In this document: positions 26,101 to 35,485 of the stretch, in pieces
Layout: every line of letters begins with the position of its first letter
Position numbering within the stretch: the stretch's first letter is position 1
Assembly (NCBI GenBank): GCA_021613335.1
Contig: JAJTWR010000021.1
Coordinates: 1,807,501 to 1,871,500, forward strand
Reading direction: 5' to 3'
Source of the DNA: Whitmania pigra
Lineage: Eukaryota > Annelida > Clitellata > Hirudinida > Haemopidae
Length of the DNA: 64,000 nucleotides
Made by a program: the position numbers and the translations under genes
The notes under the pieces: model-generated
What the model was told of the DNA's origin: nothing
Database searches by the model: none
What the model saw: the letters and a program-made list of their open reading frames with translations, nothing else

Positions 26101-29100
26101 TCAACAGGATTCGAGTCTGAAAAGTTTGTCGGGGCTCCAAAGTATTTCACGTCTCGTTTCAGCAGCATCTTGATCTGAAGGATCATTAATTTCACGAATC
26201 CATCACTTTCGTCTCACAAACTTCATTTTAGATTGGAATGAAAAACAAGAAATGTCGATGCATGCCAGTAATTTAAGTTTAAGAAACATTTACTATGTAT
26301 TATCACCATTTACCATACTACCACAATTATCATTATTAATAATATTATCATTACTATTACCATTATTATGATCATTTATTTACCACGCATTATCACATGC
26401 AAGTGATTAACATGAAATATGAAAACAACAAGTCACAAGTTGAGGATGATAGAGGAATCTGACATCTTGTTGATTTTAGTTGATTTTAATTGGTTTTATA
26501 AAATAAAATGTTGACCACCAGTTGAGACCAGAAATCAAAATGAAGACAAAAACTCGACACGAGATTCTTACGTAATCCCTCTGGTTGGTGACCGTCCAAT
26601 CCTGGATCTCCTTCTCCGAACCCAGGCTGGTCCACTCTTTTGGCTTTGGTGCCTCGTAAGGGCCAAAAAAATCAATGGCAAAATCCTCCAATTCTGAGGT
26701 CAGAGAATCCTGTCAGGGTAGTACAGTGTTTTGTTCGTTTGCTGGGTGATTTGTTGTTGATTTGTTGTTGATATGTTGGTGATATGTTGTTGACATGTTG
26801 TTGATATGTTGTTGATATGTTGTTGATATGTTGGTGATATGTTGTTGATATGTTGCTGATATGTTGTTGATATGTTGGTGATATGTTGTTGATATGTTGG
26901 TGATATGTTGGTGATATGTTGGTGATATGTTGTTGATATGTTGTTGATATGTTGTTGATATGTTGTGGATATGTTGTTGATATGTTGGTGATATTGTGCA
27001 CCAAAAGTTGGTGTTGCATTGCATAGCAAACTATTAGTGACATGCTGTCGATAAAAGTGCATTAAATGTTGATGTTATTGTGTACATTAAACCTGCAATG
27101 ATAAGTTATTAATGTTGTGCACCATTGACTTTGTGAATGACTTCAAACATGATCATTGTTGTGCACCAAATCAATTAACAACCATGATTATCAAGAATCG
27201 AGTTGTTAAACAACGGAACCAAATGTGCAAGCACAGCATCGATGTAGTACTATATTTCTCGTATAAATTATTAGCAAAATATAACTTAATAATTAATAAT
27301 CGATAATTAAAGGACAAATGGTGATAATCAAATGTTGACAATCTGCCTACCAAAGTAAATGAAGTGGTACCAATTTAGAATTCAAAACTAAATGTTTGGT
27401 TTATTTCAACTTTATTTATTTTCGATTTAAAATTAATTTTAATTTGGTTTAATTCACCTCGGGTGAGGAATCCTTAAATTGTAAAAGGTAAAATATTATC
27501 GTGAGCTTTCAAATAAATTGATTTTAATCATTTTAGATTTACAAAACTTAATAGTAACAATTTCTATTAAGGCTATTGCTACTAGATCACATTAATTTGT
27601 AGATTAATATCGATGTGTATCAATGAATATTAAATTGACATGACATTAAATCGTTATGTTGATTATTACTTGACCTATTCAATCACCTTTGCAAACATAT
27701 CCCTTGCATCCTCAGAGACTGTGATGAAGAAGTTTTGCCCGTATTTGAATTCGTAGTCGTAAACAATCAGAAACTCCTCTGCTGTGTAATCCTGATTTTC
27801 ATAAAATATTATCATTAAGGCTATCATTATTATTATATTATTACAATTGCAATTATTATTATTGTTGTTGCATCATTAATATTAATATATTATTATTATT
27901 ATTGTTTTGGCTGCAATGGTTATTGATGTTGTTCCAGCATGATGTGGTGATTATGTGATTGATTAATGAATAAAACAAGAACAACAGCAACACCTGGATC
28001 ATGTCGATGATGCTGCTGAAGTCACTCTTCTCCTTGAAATCCTCAATGTCCTGCATGATGTCCCTCTTCAGGATGAACTTCTGGGGGTCGTCTGCCGTCA
28101 CGTCCTCCCCTATCCTCAGCCCGAAGTGCTCCTGGGTTTTTATGGACAGCAGGATTGGGATCAATCCTTCTGGTATCTCTGGTAGTAATTAGATGAATTG
28201 AATTAGTTAAGAATATTTACGGCCACGATATAATTGCCTCACAATAAAAACATTGTCTGACACTGCTTGCATCCATTATTTAAGCTTTATGACATTTGTT
28301 ATATGAGTGGAAGAATATCACTAAAGTGAGCTGTGAGTGAATTACATGATATTATGATATTACATGAATTATGTGATAAATAATTATTACAAAAGTGTTA
28401 CAAAACATTCCTGTCTGCTGAAATCTGCTGAAAAACTTGACAATTATTAAAATATAAATTATAACGACATTAAACATTCAAAATGTGATAAAATGGTACT
28501 GATAAAATCCACATTTAAAACAAATGGGTTGCATTCAAAAGGTAATGGCAACAGTCGTAACATGTCACGTTCGAAACCCAACGTAATCTGTCACAAGTGA
28601 TCTACATGGTATAAATGCTTAACAAGAAGCACCTCTTATACATTATAGAGCTAAGTCAATGAACAACATTTACATTTTATTATAATGGCAATAATTTAGT
28701 TCTCTAATTGTTAATTATTATTTAGACAATTCTTGTCAATAGATTGTTTAAAGATTGAAATGTTATAACTAAATATAAGATTTCATCTAAAAGAACCTGG
28801 TTCCTTCTCAACTGTATCCTCAATTTCTCCAAAAAATCTTGCTTTCTTTCCTGCAACAGATGAGCAATATTGATGAAGAAACGTCATGAAATATTCACGC
28901 ATCATTGATGTGATGACTGAATATCTGTGATTCGCTGATTATATTGATTAAATATTCATTACATTTTCATGAAGATTATCCAAAAACGAAATTATATTTC
29001 AAAATATTAAGCACAATATTTTATTATTAAGACAATATTTGAATATTCTAATTACCTTTCTTGGTCTGAGCAGGCTTCTTCAGACTATATCGTCTGCTCT

Positions 29101-31117
29101 GCTTCCTGCTGTTTTCACTCGATCGCATTGAAAACCCCTGACTAATCCTCAAAGCATCTTCAAAATTTTTAAAACATTATTAAATTAAATTATTAAGTTT
29201 TTTACTGAAAATATTATTAAGTAATAAAATATTATCGAGAACAAAATGGCAACAATTATTAAAAGTGGATTTATTAAATATGAAAATAATGAATTCACAA
29301 TGTCATTTTAATGAGTCGTTATGCTTAAGTAACATAAGACTGGCTTCTTGTATAAAGGACATAGAATGTAAAGTAATGTTAAATTAATAATTATTTTTTA
29401 AAGCATCACAAAACAAGATTTCATAAATAACGTATAAATATAAATATAACGAAATAATAAAATAAATAATATATCAATATAAATATAAATAAATAATTTT
29501 AAAAAAATGTTTTCCTCAAAAAATTAACTTTTTTTATATACTATAATTATGCATATTATAGATATTATAATTATCTATATAAACTATAATTATTATAATT
29601 ATAAACTATAAATTATTATAATTAAATATTATAATATCTTATTACAATTATTAATCTTATCACTGGCACCTCTTTTGTTGCCAGACCTCCTCAAAGCAGC
29701 CGACTTGCTCGACGATGCTTCCTTCAACTCCTTCGAACTTCCATCTTTTTTCTTGCCTTTTTTCTTTCCCCCCTTTTGATTGAAAATGCAATGGAGAGTT
29801 GTACTTTTAAATTATAATTAAAACAGAATTCTTTGATAGAATGTTTAAAAATATTACAAACTAAAATATTAACATAAATATAATATTATATTGTAATATT
29901 TATCTCTTTAAAGTGTCATTTAAAAATTAAATGCTTTAATTAGAAGCCAAATATTGTTGTCATGCCATTGTTTGCAAATGATTCTTAAAAATTGTCTTAC
30001 GACCTTTGCAGAGACGTTGATGTTTCCTTCGAAATCAACATCAGTTTCTTCTTCTGTTTCTTCCTCAGTCTCCTGTTGTTGTTGTTGTTGTTAAGTCATT
30101 AAAATTGTGCAATTGTTGATAGATTTATTGATATATTACTTGCAATTTATCACTACCTATTAAAAAATTTAAATTAAATCACAAGTAAACGTTATTATTA
30201 ATAAGTAATTCCAAATTTACCAATAGTCAAATAATAAAAAATATAATAATTAATACAATATAATATAACACACTAATTACAAAGAATAACTAAAATTCAA
30301 TTCAATCACTTGAATTTAGCAAAGCAACTGTTTATTTTCCAGATGAAAATGCAGTAAAATGTAATTTATGCCTCTGATATGATTAAAATTTTATTATTAA
30401 AACCTTGATTGCAATGATTAGAATTTGTCAACTTTGCTAAAACATTTGGTCTTGTGGTGTTCAGTGTGATAGCAGGTAATGATTGATTTGGTTATGGTTC
30501 TAATTTATTATTATTAAACTTCTGCTTTGTGTTTTGCTGCTCCTTTAGTAATTTCTTTTCACCAGCTAATTTATGCATACAAATTATTCAAGCAATTATT
30601 ACATCCCAATCATATAGTTATGAAATGAACGTTAATAAAATACAAAAATAAAATAAGTAAAATAAAAACTCAGGTAACAATCAGAACAAAATAAATCTTG
30701 ACCGAAGAGTCAATTGAGTTAAAACTGACAAACTATAACGCAATTCTTATTCACTGAATAAGCTATAAAACCTGTAACAAAACCCAACGTCCACGTCATC
30801 CGAGAATGAACTTCAAGCACTTTTGATTCTTTAGAATTGACAACAAAGTTTGCAGTTGATCATTGATCGAATTTGGCCTCGCTAATGAAGCATTTTACTT
30901 TGTTTTTGACCTATTGCATTCTTATTCTTAAATTTTATTGAACTCTCGCTACCGCGCGCACTTTAATTCATAATTTGCATTAATCGAGTAACAATAAACA
31001 AAAAGCATTTAAGTATTTATTCAAGAATAATTAGTGTCGGCCGATAAGATTCAAAAATTTTACTTCAGATGGACAGGTATCCTCGGTCGAATTGTCAGTA
31101 AAATCTCCACTTTCCAT
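19734..31117 (-). CDS. DNAI3: Axonemal dynein intermediate chain 3 (WDR63/IC140-like)
   Basis: WD-repeat intermediate chain of the two-headed inner dynein arm I1/f. Exons in transcript order: 31117-31064, 30072-30001, 29772-29670, 29157-29056, 28850-28797, 28178-27994, 27791-27687, 26685-26572, 26174-26019, 25811-25687, 25393-25282, 25128-24928, 24775-24602, 24068-23973, 23839-23766, 23660-23528, 23276-23192, 22944-22856, 21981-21918, 21726-21596, 21443-21242, 20782-20691, 20173-20051, 19910-19734; about 940 aa in one frame (human about 891). An acidic and lysine-rich N-terminus precedes the conserved KTQEHFGLRIGEDVT, YDYEFKYGQNF, WTSLGSEKEI, FDDWDRL, HQSFTDLQYG, WNFSDPIHP, CPTNPSFVVGGC, GQVVLWD, FFIGTEEGEV, DILLTVGGWNFAIWKEG and DGTIDVWDLLDRTHE. 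Exon 26685-26572 could instead start at 26693, or a small exon may be missing before it. The 24068 border is also tentative. Confidence 0.93.
20232..20393. mobile_element. hAT-type MITE, 162 bp, with perfect 8-bp target duplication
   Basis: Ends CAGGGACGT...ACGTCCCTG form 9-bp terminal inverted repeats. The flanking octamer TTTAAGGA is identical on both sides (20224-20231 and 20394-20401). It holds two copies of an AAAAAGGTCATCTC motif and C-rich stretches, with no coding capacity. It lies in the DNAI3 intron between 20173 and 20691. Confidence 0.93.
22786..22857. repeat. Tandem repeat, 23-bp unit, about 3 copies
   Basis: Unit AACCTCAGCTAAGTTAATAA with minor changes. The last copy abuts, and seems to supply, the donor site of DNAI3 exon 22944-22856. 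Confidence 0.8.
24322..24484 (+). mobile_element. 5'-truncated LINE: C-terminus of a non-LTR ORF2 plus 3' tail
   Basis: From 24322 an open frame reads WNSLPP, RSQPMLELFKRQLKTHLF and ends at TGA 24431-24433. The pattern W-N-S-L-P followed by F-K-x-x-L-K-T-H-L-F is the hallmark end of CR1/L2-type ORF2 proteins. After the stop comes CTCTGACGCTATGC, then GGCGCC and an ATAAA-ATT microsatellite tail. The same tail ends the SINE copies. It sits on the plus strand within a DNAI3 intron. Confidence 0.78.
25905..26017. repeat. CAACAA/CATCAA-rich imperfect repeat
   Basis: Imperfect units built from CAACATCAACAACTCCCTTA and ACAACAACAATGAC. It runs up to the donor site of DNAI3 exon 26174-26019, so that donor (GTTGTT on the minus strand) is itself repeat-like. 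Confidence 0.7.
26750..26995. repeat. 11-bp minisatellite, about 22 copies
   Basis: Unit GATATGTTGTT/GATATGTTGGT. Because 11 is not a multiple of 3 and the unit has no stop on the minus strand, all three minus frames stay open and each reads the same 11-residue peptide repeat in a different register. It lies in a DNAI3 intron, so the open frames are not evidence of coding. Confidence 0.93.
28522..28672 (+). mobile_element. tRNA-derived SINE, diverged copy in a DNAI3 intron
   Basis: Shows GGTAATGGCAACAGTCGTAA, then the B-box-like ACGTTCGAAACCC at about 28567-28579, followed by a decayed tail containing AGAAGCACCTCTTATAC. It is on the plus strand, opposite to the host gene. Confidence 0.68.
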
Positions 31118-31144
31118 TTTAATACAAAAAGTGCCGAAAACTTT

Positions 31145-31158
31145 GCTACCATGGCAAC
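31145..31158 (-). promoter_or_regulatory. X-box (RFX-type) site upstream of DNAI3
   Basis: Minus strand GTTGCCATGGTAGC matches the RFX X-box consensus GTNRCC-NN-RGYAAC at all but one position. It lies 28 bp upstream of the DNAI3 start codon. RFX factors drive ciliary genes in animals through such sites close to the start, so the position fits this axonemal gene. The function is inferred. Confidence 0.7.
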
Positions 31159-31615
31159 CACGTACGTTATTTTCAAATGTTCAAACTTTCAAGGAAACTG
31201 AGAGAAATTACTAATAAAATATTACAATTAAATAAAATATCCCACTTTTAAAATAATGTCAGCCATCACTTTGACAGTCACAGTCTGATTGCAACATTGA
31301 AAGAGTTAAGTTATAAAACTAATGTTAATTATTATTATTATATATTACTAAAATTATAATGTATGTTATGATATACAGATGAATTCGTCTTAAATTTTAT
31401 TTATTTATTTGATTAAAGTCCGTTGCATAACTAGGATGATTTGGACATCATTCGTTGTAGAATCTTGCAACGGCTATATATGGAGAAGAATAAAAATGAA
31501 AGTTTCCTAAATTTTTTAATTTAATATTTTTTTAAATTTTAATTTTCTTAATGTTTTAAAAGACGAATTTTATTTTTACTAGTTTGTAAATGTTTTATTT
31601 GCGAAACACCTTCAG

Positions 31616-31788
31616 AACATATGCCATCGTCACAAGTGACGTCATCACCCCAAACACGGAACTTCAAATTCATGTCAACCTCTGCAAAGCCAATGAACCG
31701 AATGATTCTGTCGGATGCACTGAACACGTGAGGATAACAGTTGAGGACCTTGTCGATTTCAACGAGGCTTGGAATATCAGCTACATAT
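31616..31788 (+). pseudogene. Orphan duplicate of TEP-like gene exon 2
   Basis: This 173-bp block has the same length and the same splice phases as exon 2 of the TEP-like gene (37958-38130), and differs by about 8 bases on reading. It keeps an acceptor (CCTTCAG) and an even better donor (ATAT|GTAAGA) than the real exon. The homologous signal-peptide exon is missing: at the matching place upstream (31380) an ATG is followed by TAA four codons later. Weak similarity extends to about 31275 (compare 37604). It could be a dead fragment or a remote alternative exon. Confidence 0.8.
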
Positions 31789-32178
31789 GTAAGACAATTA
31801 ACACCAAAAATAAAAATAATTGCCATTTTTAACCTAAATTTTAATGCTGCAAATGTATGAACTTTCCAACAAATCCTTTTCATTCTTTAAAAAGTATGTT
31901 TGACGACATAAAAGAGCGAAAATCATGATGTTCCACAAGTGGAACGTTGCGGGCTAAAAGATTAATTACATGTAATTCGTTACTGTATAAAACTGCATAG
32001 TGGCTTCAACAAACCAGCCAGAAAATTTTTTTTTGCCAGGTATTTCTGGGGGCCTCAATCATCTAAGCACACTTGGGCCTCCACCTAATTAAATTCGGTT
32101 TTGGCTGATAGTTCCAGAAATGATTTTCAACCGATCGGTTCTGTAAATGCTGTGAAAGAATTTCATTGTCAGACACGG

Positions 32179-35099
32179 TTAAATTTCTGCGATTAAAGAA
32201 ACTGACTTTTTCCTCAGCGTCAGCATCAGACGAAAGATTTCATCGACCATCACCGTTGCAATATAAGCAAGGTTTATGCCTGTTATTGAGCCAGTTGTAG
32301 GTGTGGATTCAGTTGTTGTTGAACTAGTTGTAACTGCTGATACAGTTGTTGCTGAGCTAGTTGTAACTGTGGATTCAGTTGTTGTTTGGCCAGTTGCAAC
32401 TGTTGATTCAATAGTGGTTGATTCAGCTGTTGCTGATCCAGTTGCAACTGTTGATCCAGTAGTTGTTGAGACAGTTGTTGTTATGCCAGTTGTTGAGCCA
32501 GTTGTAGGTGTGGATTCAGTTGTTGTTGGACTACTTGTAACCAGGGACGTACCGAAGGTAAAATAGTGGAGGGCATAAAGAACAGTTTTTCCCAACTCCA
32601 AAAAATGTTTTCTTAATATTTTGTCAATATTTATTTTTCACTAACAATTTATTATGACCAACTCAAAACTTTGATAAAATTTAACAGACAAAATCTACCT
32701 TTTACACAAAAATACAATTTCTTCACTAGTAGTAAGAAAATCTTCACTAGTGCTTGTATCCGCTTGTAAAATGGCCAACCAACTCAGATACTTTCTATAG
32801 AGCTCTTTTAAACTCTCCCGACATTGAAACAGCAAAATCATACGATTGAAAAGAAAGATTGTCAGTATCAACGGCATTGCGTTGCAAGCAACTGACTTTC
32901 CTATTCCAGCCCCAGTCTTGTCAGTTATTTCGGTTATTTGCAAGAGTCTTTCATTTGCAATTCCTTCCTGATTGACGAAACGGATTACAATAGTCAACAT
33001 GTCTTTCCTCGAACTACCTGGTGTTGGATCCGCCGTCACAGTGTAGAACTTATTGTCAGAAATTTCTTAAATGATTTTACTTTTGAGCGTGTTCGCAATT
33101 AATTGAACAACATTTTGCGATCTACGCCTCAGACATGAATAAGGTGATAACATGATAAGGTCTCAGCTTAACGTCCTCAAACCATCCTTTTAAATAAGGA
33201 TTATAACGAGCCATAAGATGTACTATTTACTGATAATTACTGCGGAATTGTAATAACAACTTGTTGATTAGACTTATTAAACTATAGTAATATTTGTTAT
33301 TACTACCAATTAAGCGCTTATTATAACACGTATCAAAAAACTCAAACTTTCAAATAACCGTCAACAAATTATGAAAGTAAACAAAATCACCAAGACAACG
33401 AAATATCCAACCAATGGCGAATTTAATTTAATACCAAGAGAGATGGGCGTCTGCTGACATTATTTCATTTTAAATATTTGTTGTAACTTTAAATCCTAAA
33501 CCTTGTAGGAATTATTATAATATGCATTTAAATTTTGAGTCCTAATTTTCCCAACTTATTTCAGTCTGTTCCAGCTTGCCCCCCTCAATGGGCGTCCCTG
33601 CTTGTAACTGATGATACAGTTGTTGCTGAGCTAGTTGTAACTGTGGATTCAGTTGTTGTTTGGCCAGTTGCAATTGTTGATCCAATAGTGGTTGATTCAG
33701 CTGTTGCTGATACAGTTTCAACTGTTGATTCAGTAGTTGTTGAGACATTTGTTGTTATGCCAGTTGTTGAGCCAGTTGTAGGTGTAGATTCAGTTGTTGT
33801 TGGATTACTTGTAACTGCGGATTCAGTTGTTGCTAGACTAGTTGCAACCGTTGATCCAGTAGTGGTTGATCCAGTTGTTGCTGAGCCAATTGTAACCGTT
33901 AATTCAGTAGTTGTTGGGACAGTTATTGTTGATTCAATTGTAACAGTTGAGCCCATTGTAACTGTTGGTCCAGTGGTTGTTAAGCCATTTGTTACTGCTT
34001 GTCCAGTAGATGTTGGGCCAGTTGTAACTCTTGATCCGGTGGTTGATGAGCCATTTGTTGCTGAGCCAGTTGTAGGTGTAGATTCAGTTATTGTTGGACT
34101 ACTTGTAACTGCTGATACAGTTGTTGCTGAGCTAGTTGTAACTGTGGATTCAGTTGTTGTTTGGCCAGTTGCAATTGTTGATCCAATAGTGGTTGATTCA
34201 GCTGTTGCTGATACAGTTTCAACTGTTGATTCAGTAGTTGTTGAGACATTTGTTGTTATGCCAGTTTTTGAGCCAGTTGTAGGTGTAGATTTAGTTGTTG
34301 TTGGATTACTTGTAACTGCGGATTCAGTTGTTGCTAGACTAGTTGCAACCGTTGATCCAGTAGTGGTTGATCCAGTTGTTGCTGAGCCAATTGTAACCGT
34401 TAATTCAGTAGTTGTTGGGACAGTTATTGTTGATTCAATTGTAACAGTTGAGCCATTAGTTGTTGAGTCCATTGTAACTGTTGGTCCAGTGGTTGTTAAG
34501 CCATTTGTTACTGCTTGTCCAGTAGATGTTGGGCCAGTTGTAACTCTTGATCCGGTGGTTGATGAGCCATTTGTTGTTGAGCCAGTTGTAGGTGTAGATT
34601 CAGTTGTTGTTGGACTACTTGTAACTGCTGATACAGTTGTTGCTGAGCTAGTTGTAACTGTGGATTCAGTTGTTGTTTGGCCAGTTGCAACTGTTGATCC
34701 AGTAGTTGTTGAGCCAGTTGTTGTTATGTCAGTTGTTGAGCTAATTGTAAGTGCGGATTCAGTTGTTGCTAGACTAGTTGCAACCGTTGATCCAGTTGTT
34801 GCTGAGCCAATTGTAACCGTTAATCCAGTAGTTGTTGGGACAGTTATTGTTGATTCAATTGTAACAGTTGAGCCATTAGTTGTTGAGCCTATTGTAACTG
34901 TTGGTCCAGTGGTTGTTAAGCCATTTGTTACTGCTTGTCCAGTAGATGTTGGGCCAGTTGTAACTCTTGATCCGATGGTTAATGAGCCATTTGTTGTTGA
35001 GCCAGCTATTGTTGGGCCTGATGTAACTGTTACTCCACTGGTTTTTGAGCCGAGTGTTACAGTTGATCCTGCTGTTGAAAAGGGAGATAAAGTTGTCAT
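32179..35099 (-). CDS. Possible mucin-like Ser/Thr-rich ORF interrupted by a hAT element
   Basis: On the minus strand the array gives 504 open codons from an ATG at 35099, made almost wholly of T, S, G, V and A in motifs such as TTTESTPTTGS and STVATGQTTTEST. This resembles the O-glycosylated tandem repeats of mucins. A matching 32541-32179 segment carries on beyond the transposon and ends in a hydrophobic stretch (NLAYIATVMV) and a basic tail. There is no signal peptide, and an in-frame TGA precedes the ATG. The plus strand has an equally long valine-rich frame (33535-35202). Which strand, if either, is coding cannot be decided here. Confidence 0.3.
32542..33600. mobile_element. hAT transposon (1059 bp), defective, with perfect 8-bp target duplication
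   Basis: Starts CAGGGACG and ends CGTCCCTG. The octamer CTTGTAAC flanks it on both sides (32534-32541 and 33601-33608). TIRs of the CAGGG type and 8-bp duplications define hAT elements. It holds a partial transposase-like frame on the minus strand and AT-rich sequence. It interrupts the 33-bp array. Confidence 0.93.
32695..33060 (-). pseudogene. hAT transposase fragment (ZMYM1/DUF4371-like)
   Basis: The minus frame reads DNKFYTVTADPTPGSSRKDM, then IVIRFVNQEG...ERLLQI and DKTG. That is the layout of the first catalytic block of hAT transposases of the ZMYM1/DUF4371 type, where the first catalytic Asp lies in a Y-x-x-x-A-D stretch followed by a variable gap, an IRFV strand and E-R-L-L. Only about 120 residues survive and the rest of the protein is absent, so the copy cannot be autonomous. 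Confidence 0.6.
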
Positions 35100-35204
35100 T
35101 CTTAATCATGCTTTCTCTACCGATTTGATCATGGATTCAGTTATATTAACTGATGTGACATTACTTATTATAAGTTATTTTTTGCTTTTTAGCATTCTAT
35201 GACT

Positions 35205-35485
35205 CAAGGGCGAATCCTTGAGAACACTCTGGTGGGGAAGGGAAGATAGCTACTAAAATATTCGTCGGAAGTAGTAAATTATTAAAATAATTTTTTGAAA
35301 AAATGAAATTATAAAATAATAATAATAATAATAATAAAAATAAAAATATAATAAAAATAAACTTTTTAAATTTTAGTTTGGTTGTTTTTATTAATTTTTA
35401 TTATATAATAGATTTACTTAACTTTTACTTATTAACTTTTTACAAATGACGGGGAGAGCCATGGCTCCCCATAAATCCACCTTTG
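35205..35485. mobile_element. Second hAT-type MITE (281 bp) with near-perfect 8-bp target duplication
   Basis: Left end CAAGGGCGAATCC and the reverse complement of the right end CAAAGGTGGATTT match the pattern CAARGGYGRATYY. Flanks CTATGACT (35197-35204) and CTATGATT (35486-35493) agree at 7 of 8 positions. Near the right end is a GGGGAG...GGCTCCCC inverted repeat. The TIRs differ from the CAGGGACG family, so this is a separate hAT lineage. It lies directly beyond the end of the 33-bp array region. Confidence 0.75.

Larger units (their letters stand above)
32276..35090. repeat. 33-bp-based low-complexity array with about 500-bp higher-order repeats
   Basis: Degenerate 33-bp units (CCAGTTGTAACTGTTGATCC type) fill 32276-32541 and 33601-35090; the gap is the hAT element. 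Higher-order blocks repeat at about 501 and 516 bp (equivalent points at 33631, 34132 and 34648). Both strands are largely open: valine-rich on plus, serine/threonine-rich on minus. Related units with the same phase on both sides of the transposon show it was one array. Confidence 0.9.

Noticed and set aside
26672..27062. Three overlapping minus ORFs of QQHINNIS-type repeats
   Set aside because: All come from one 11-bp minisatellite lying between two DNAI3 exons.
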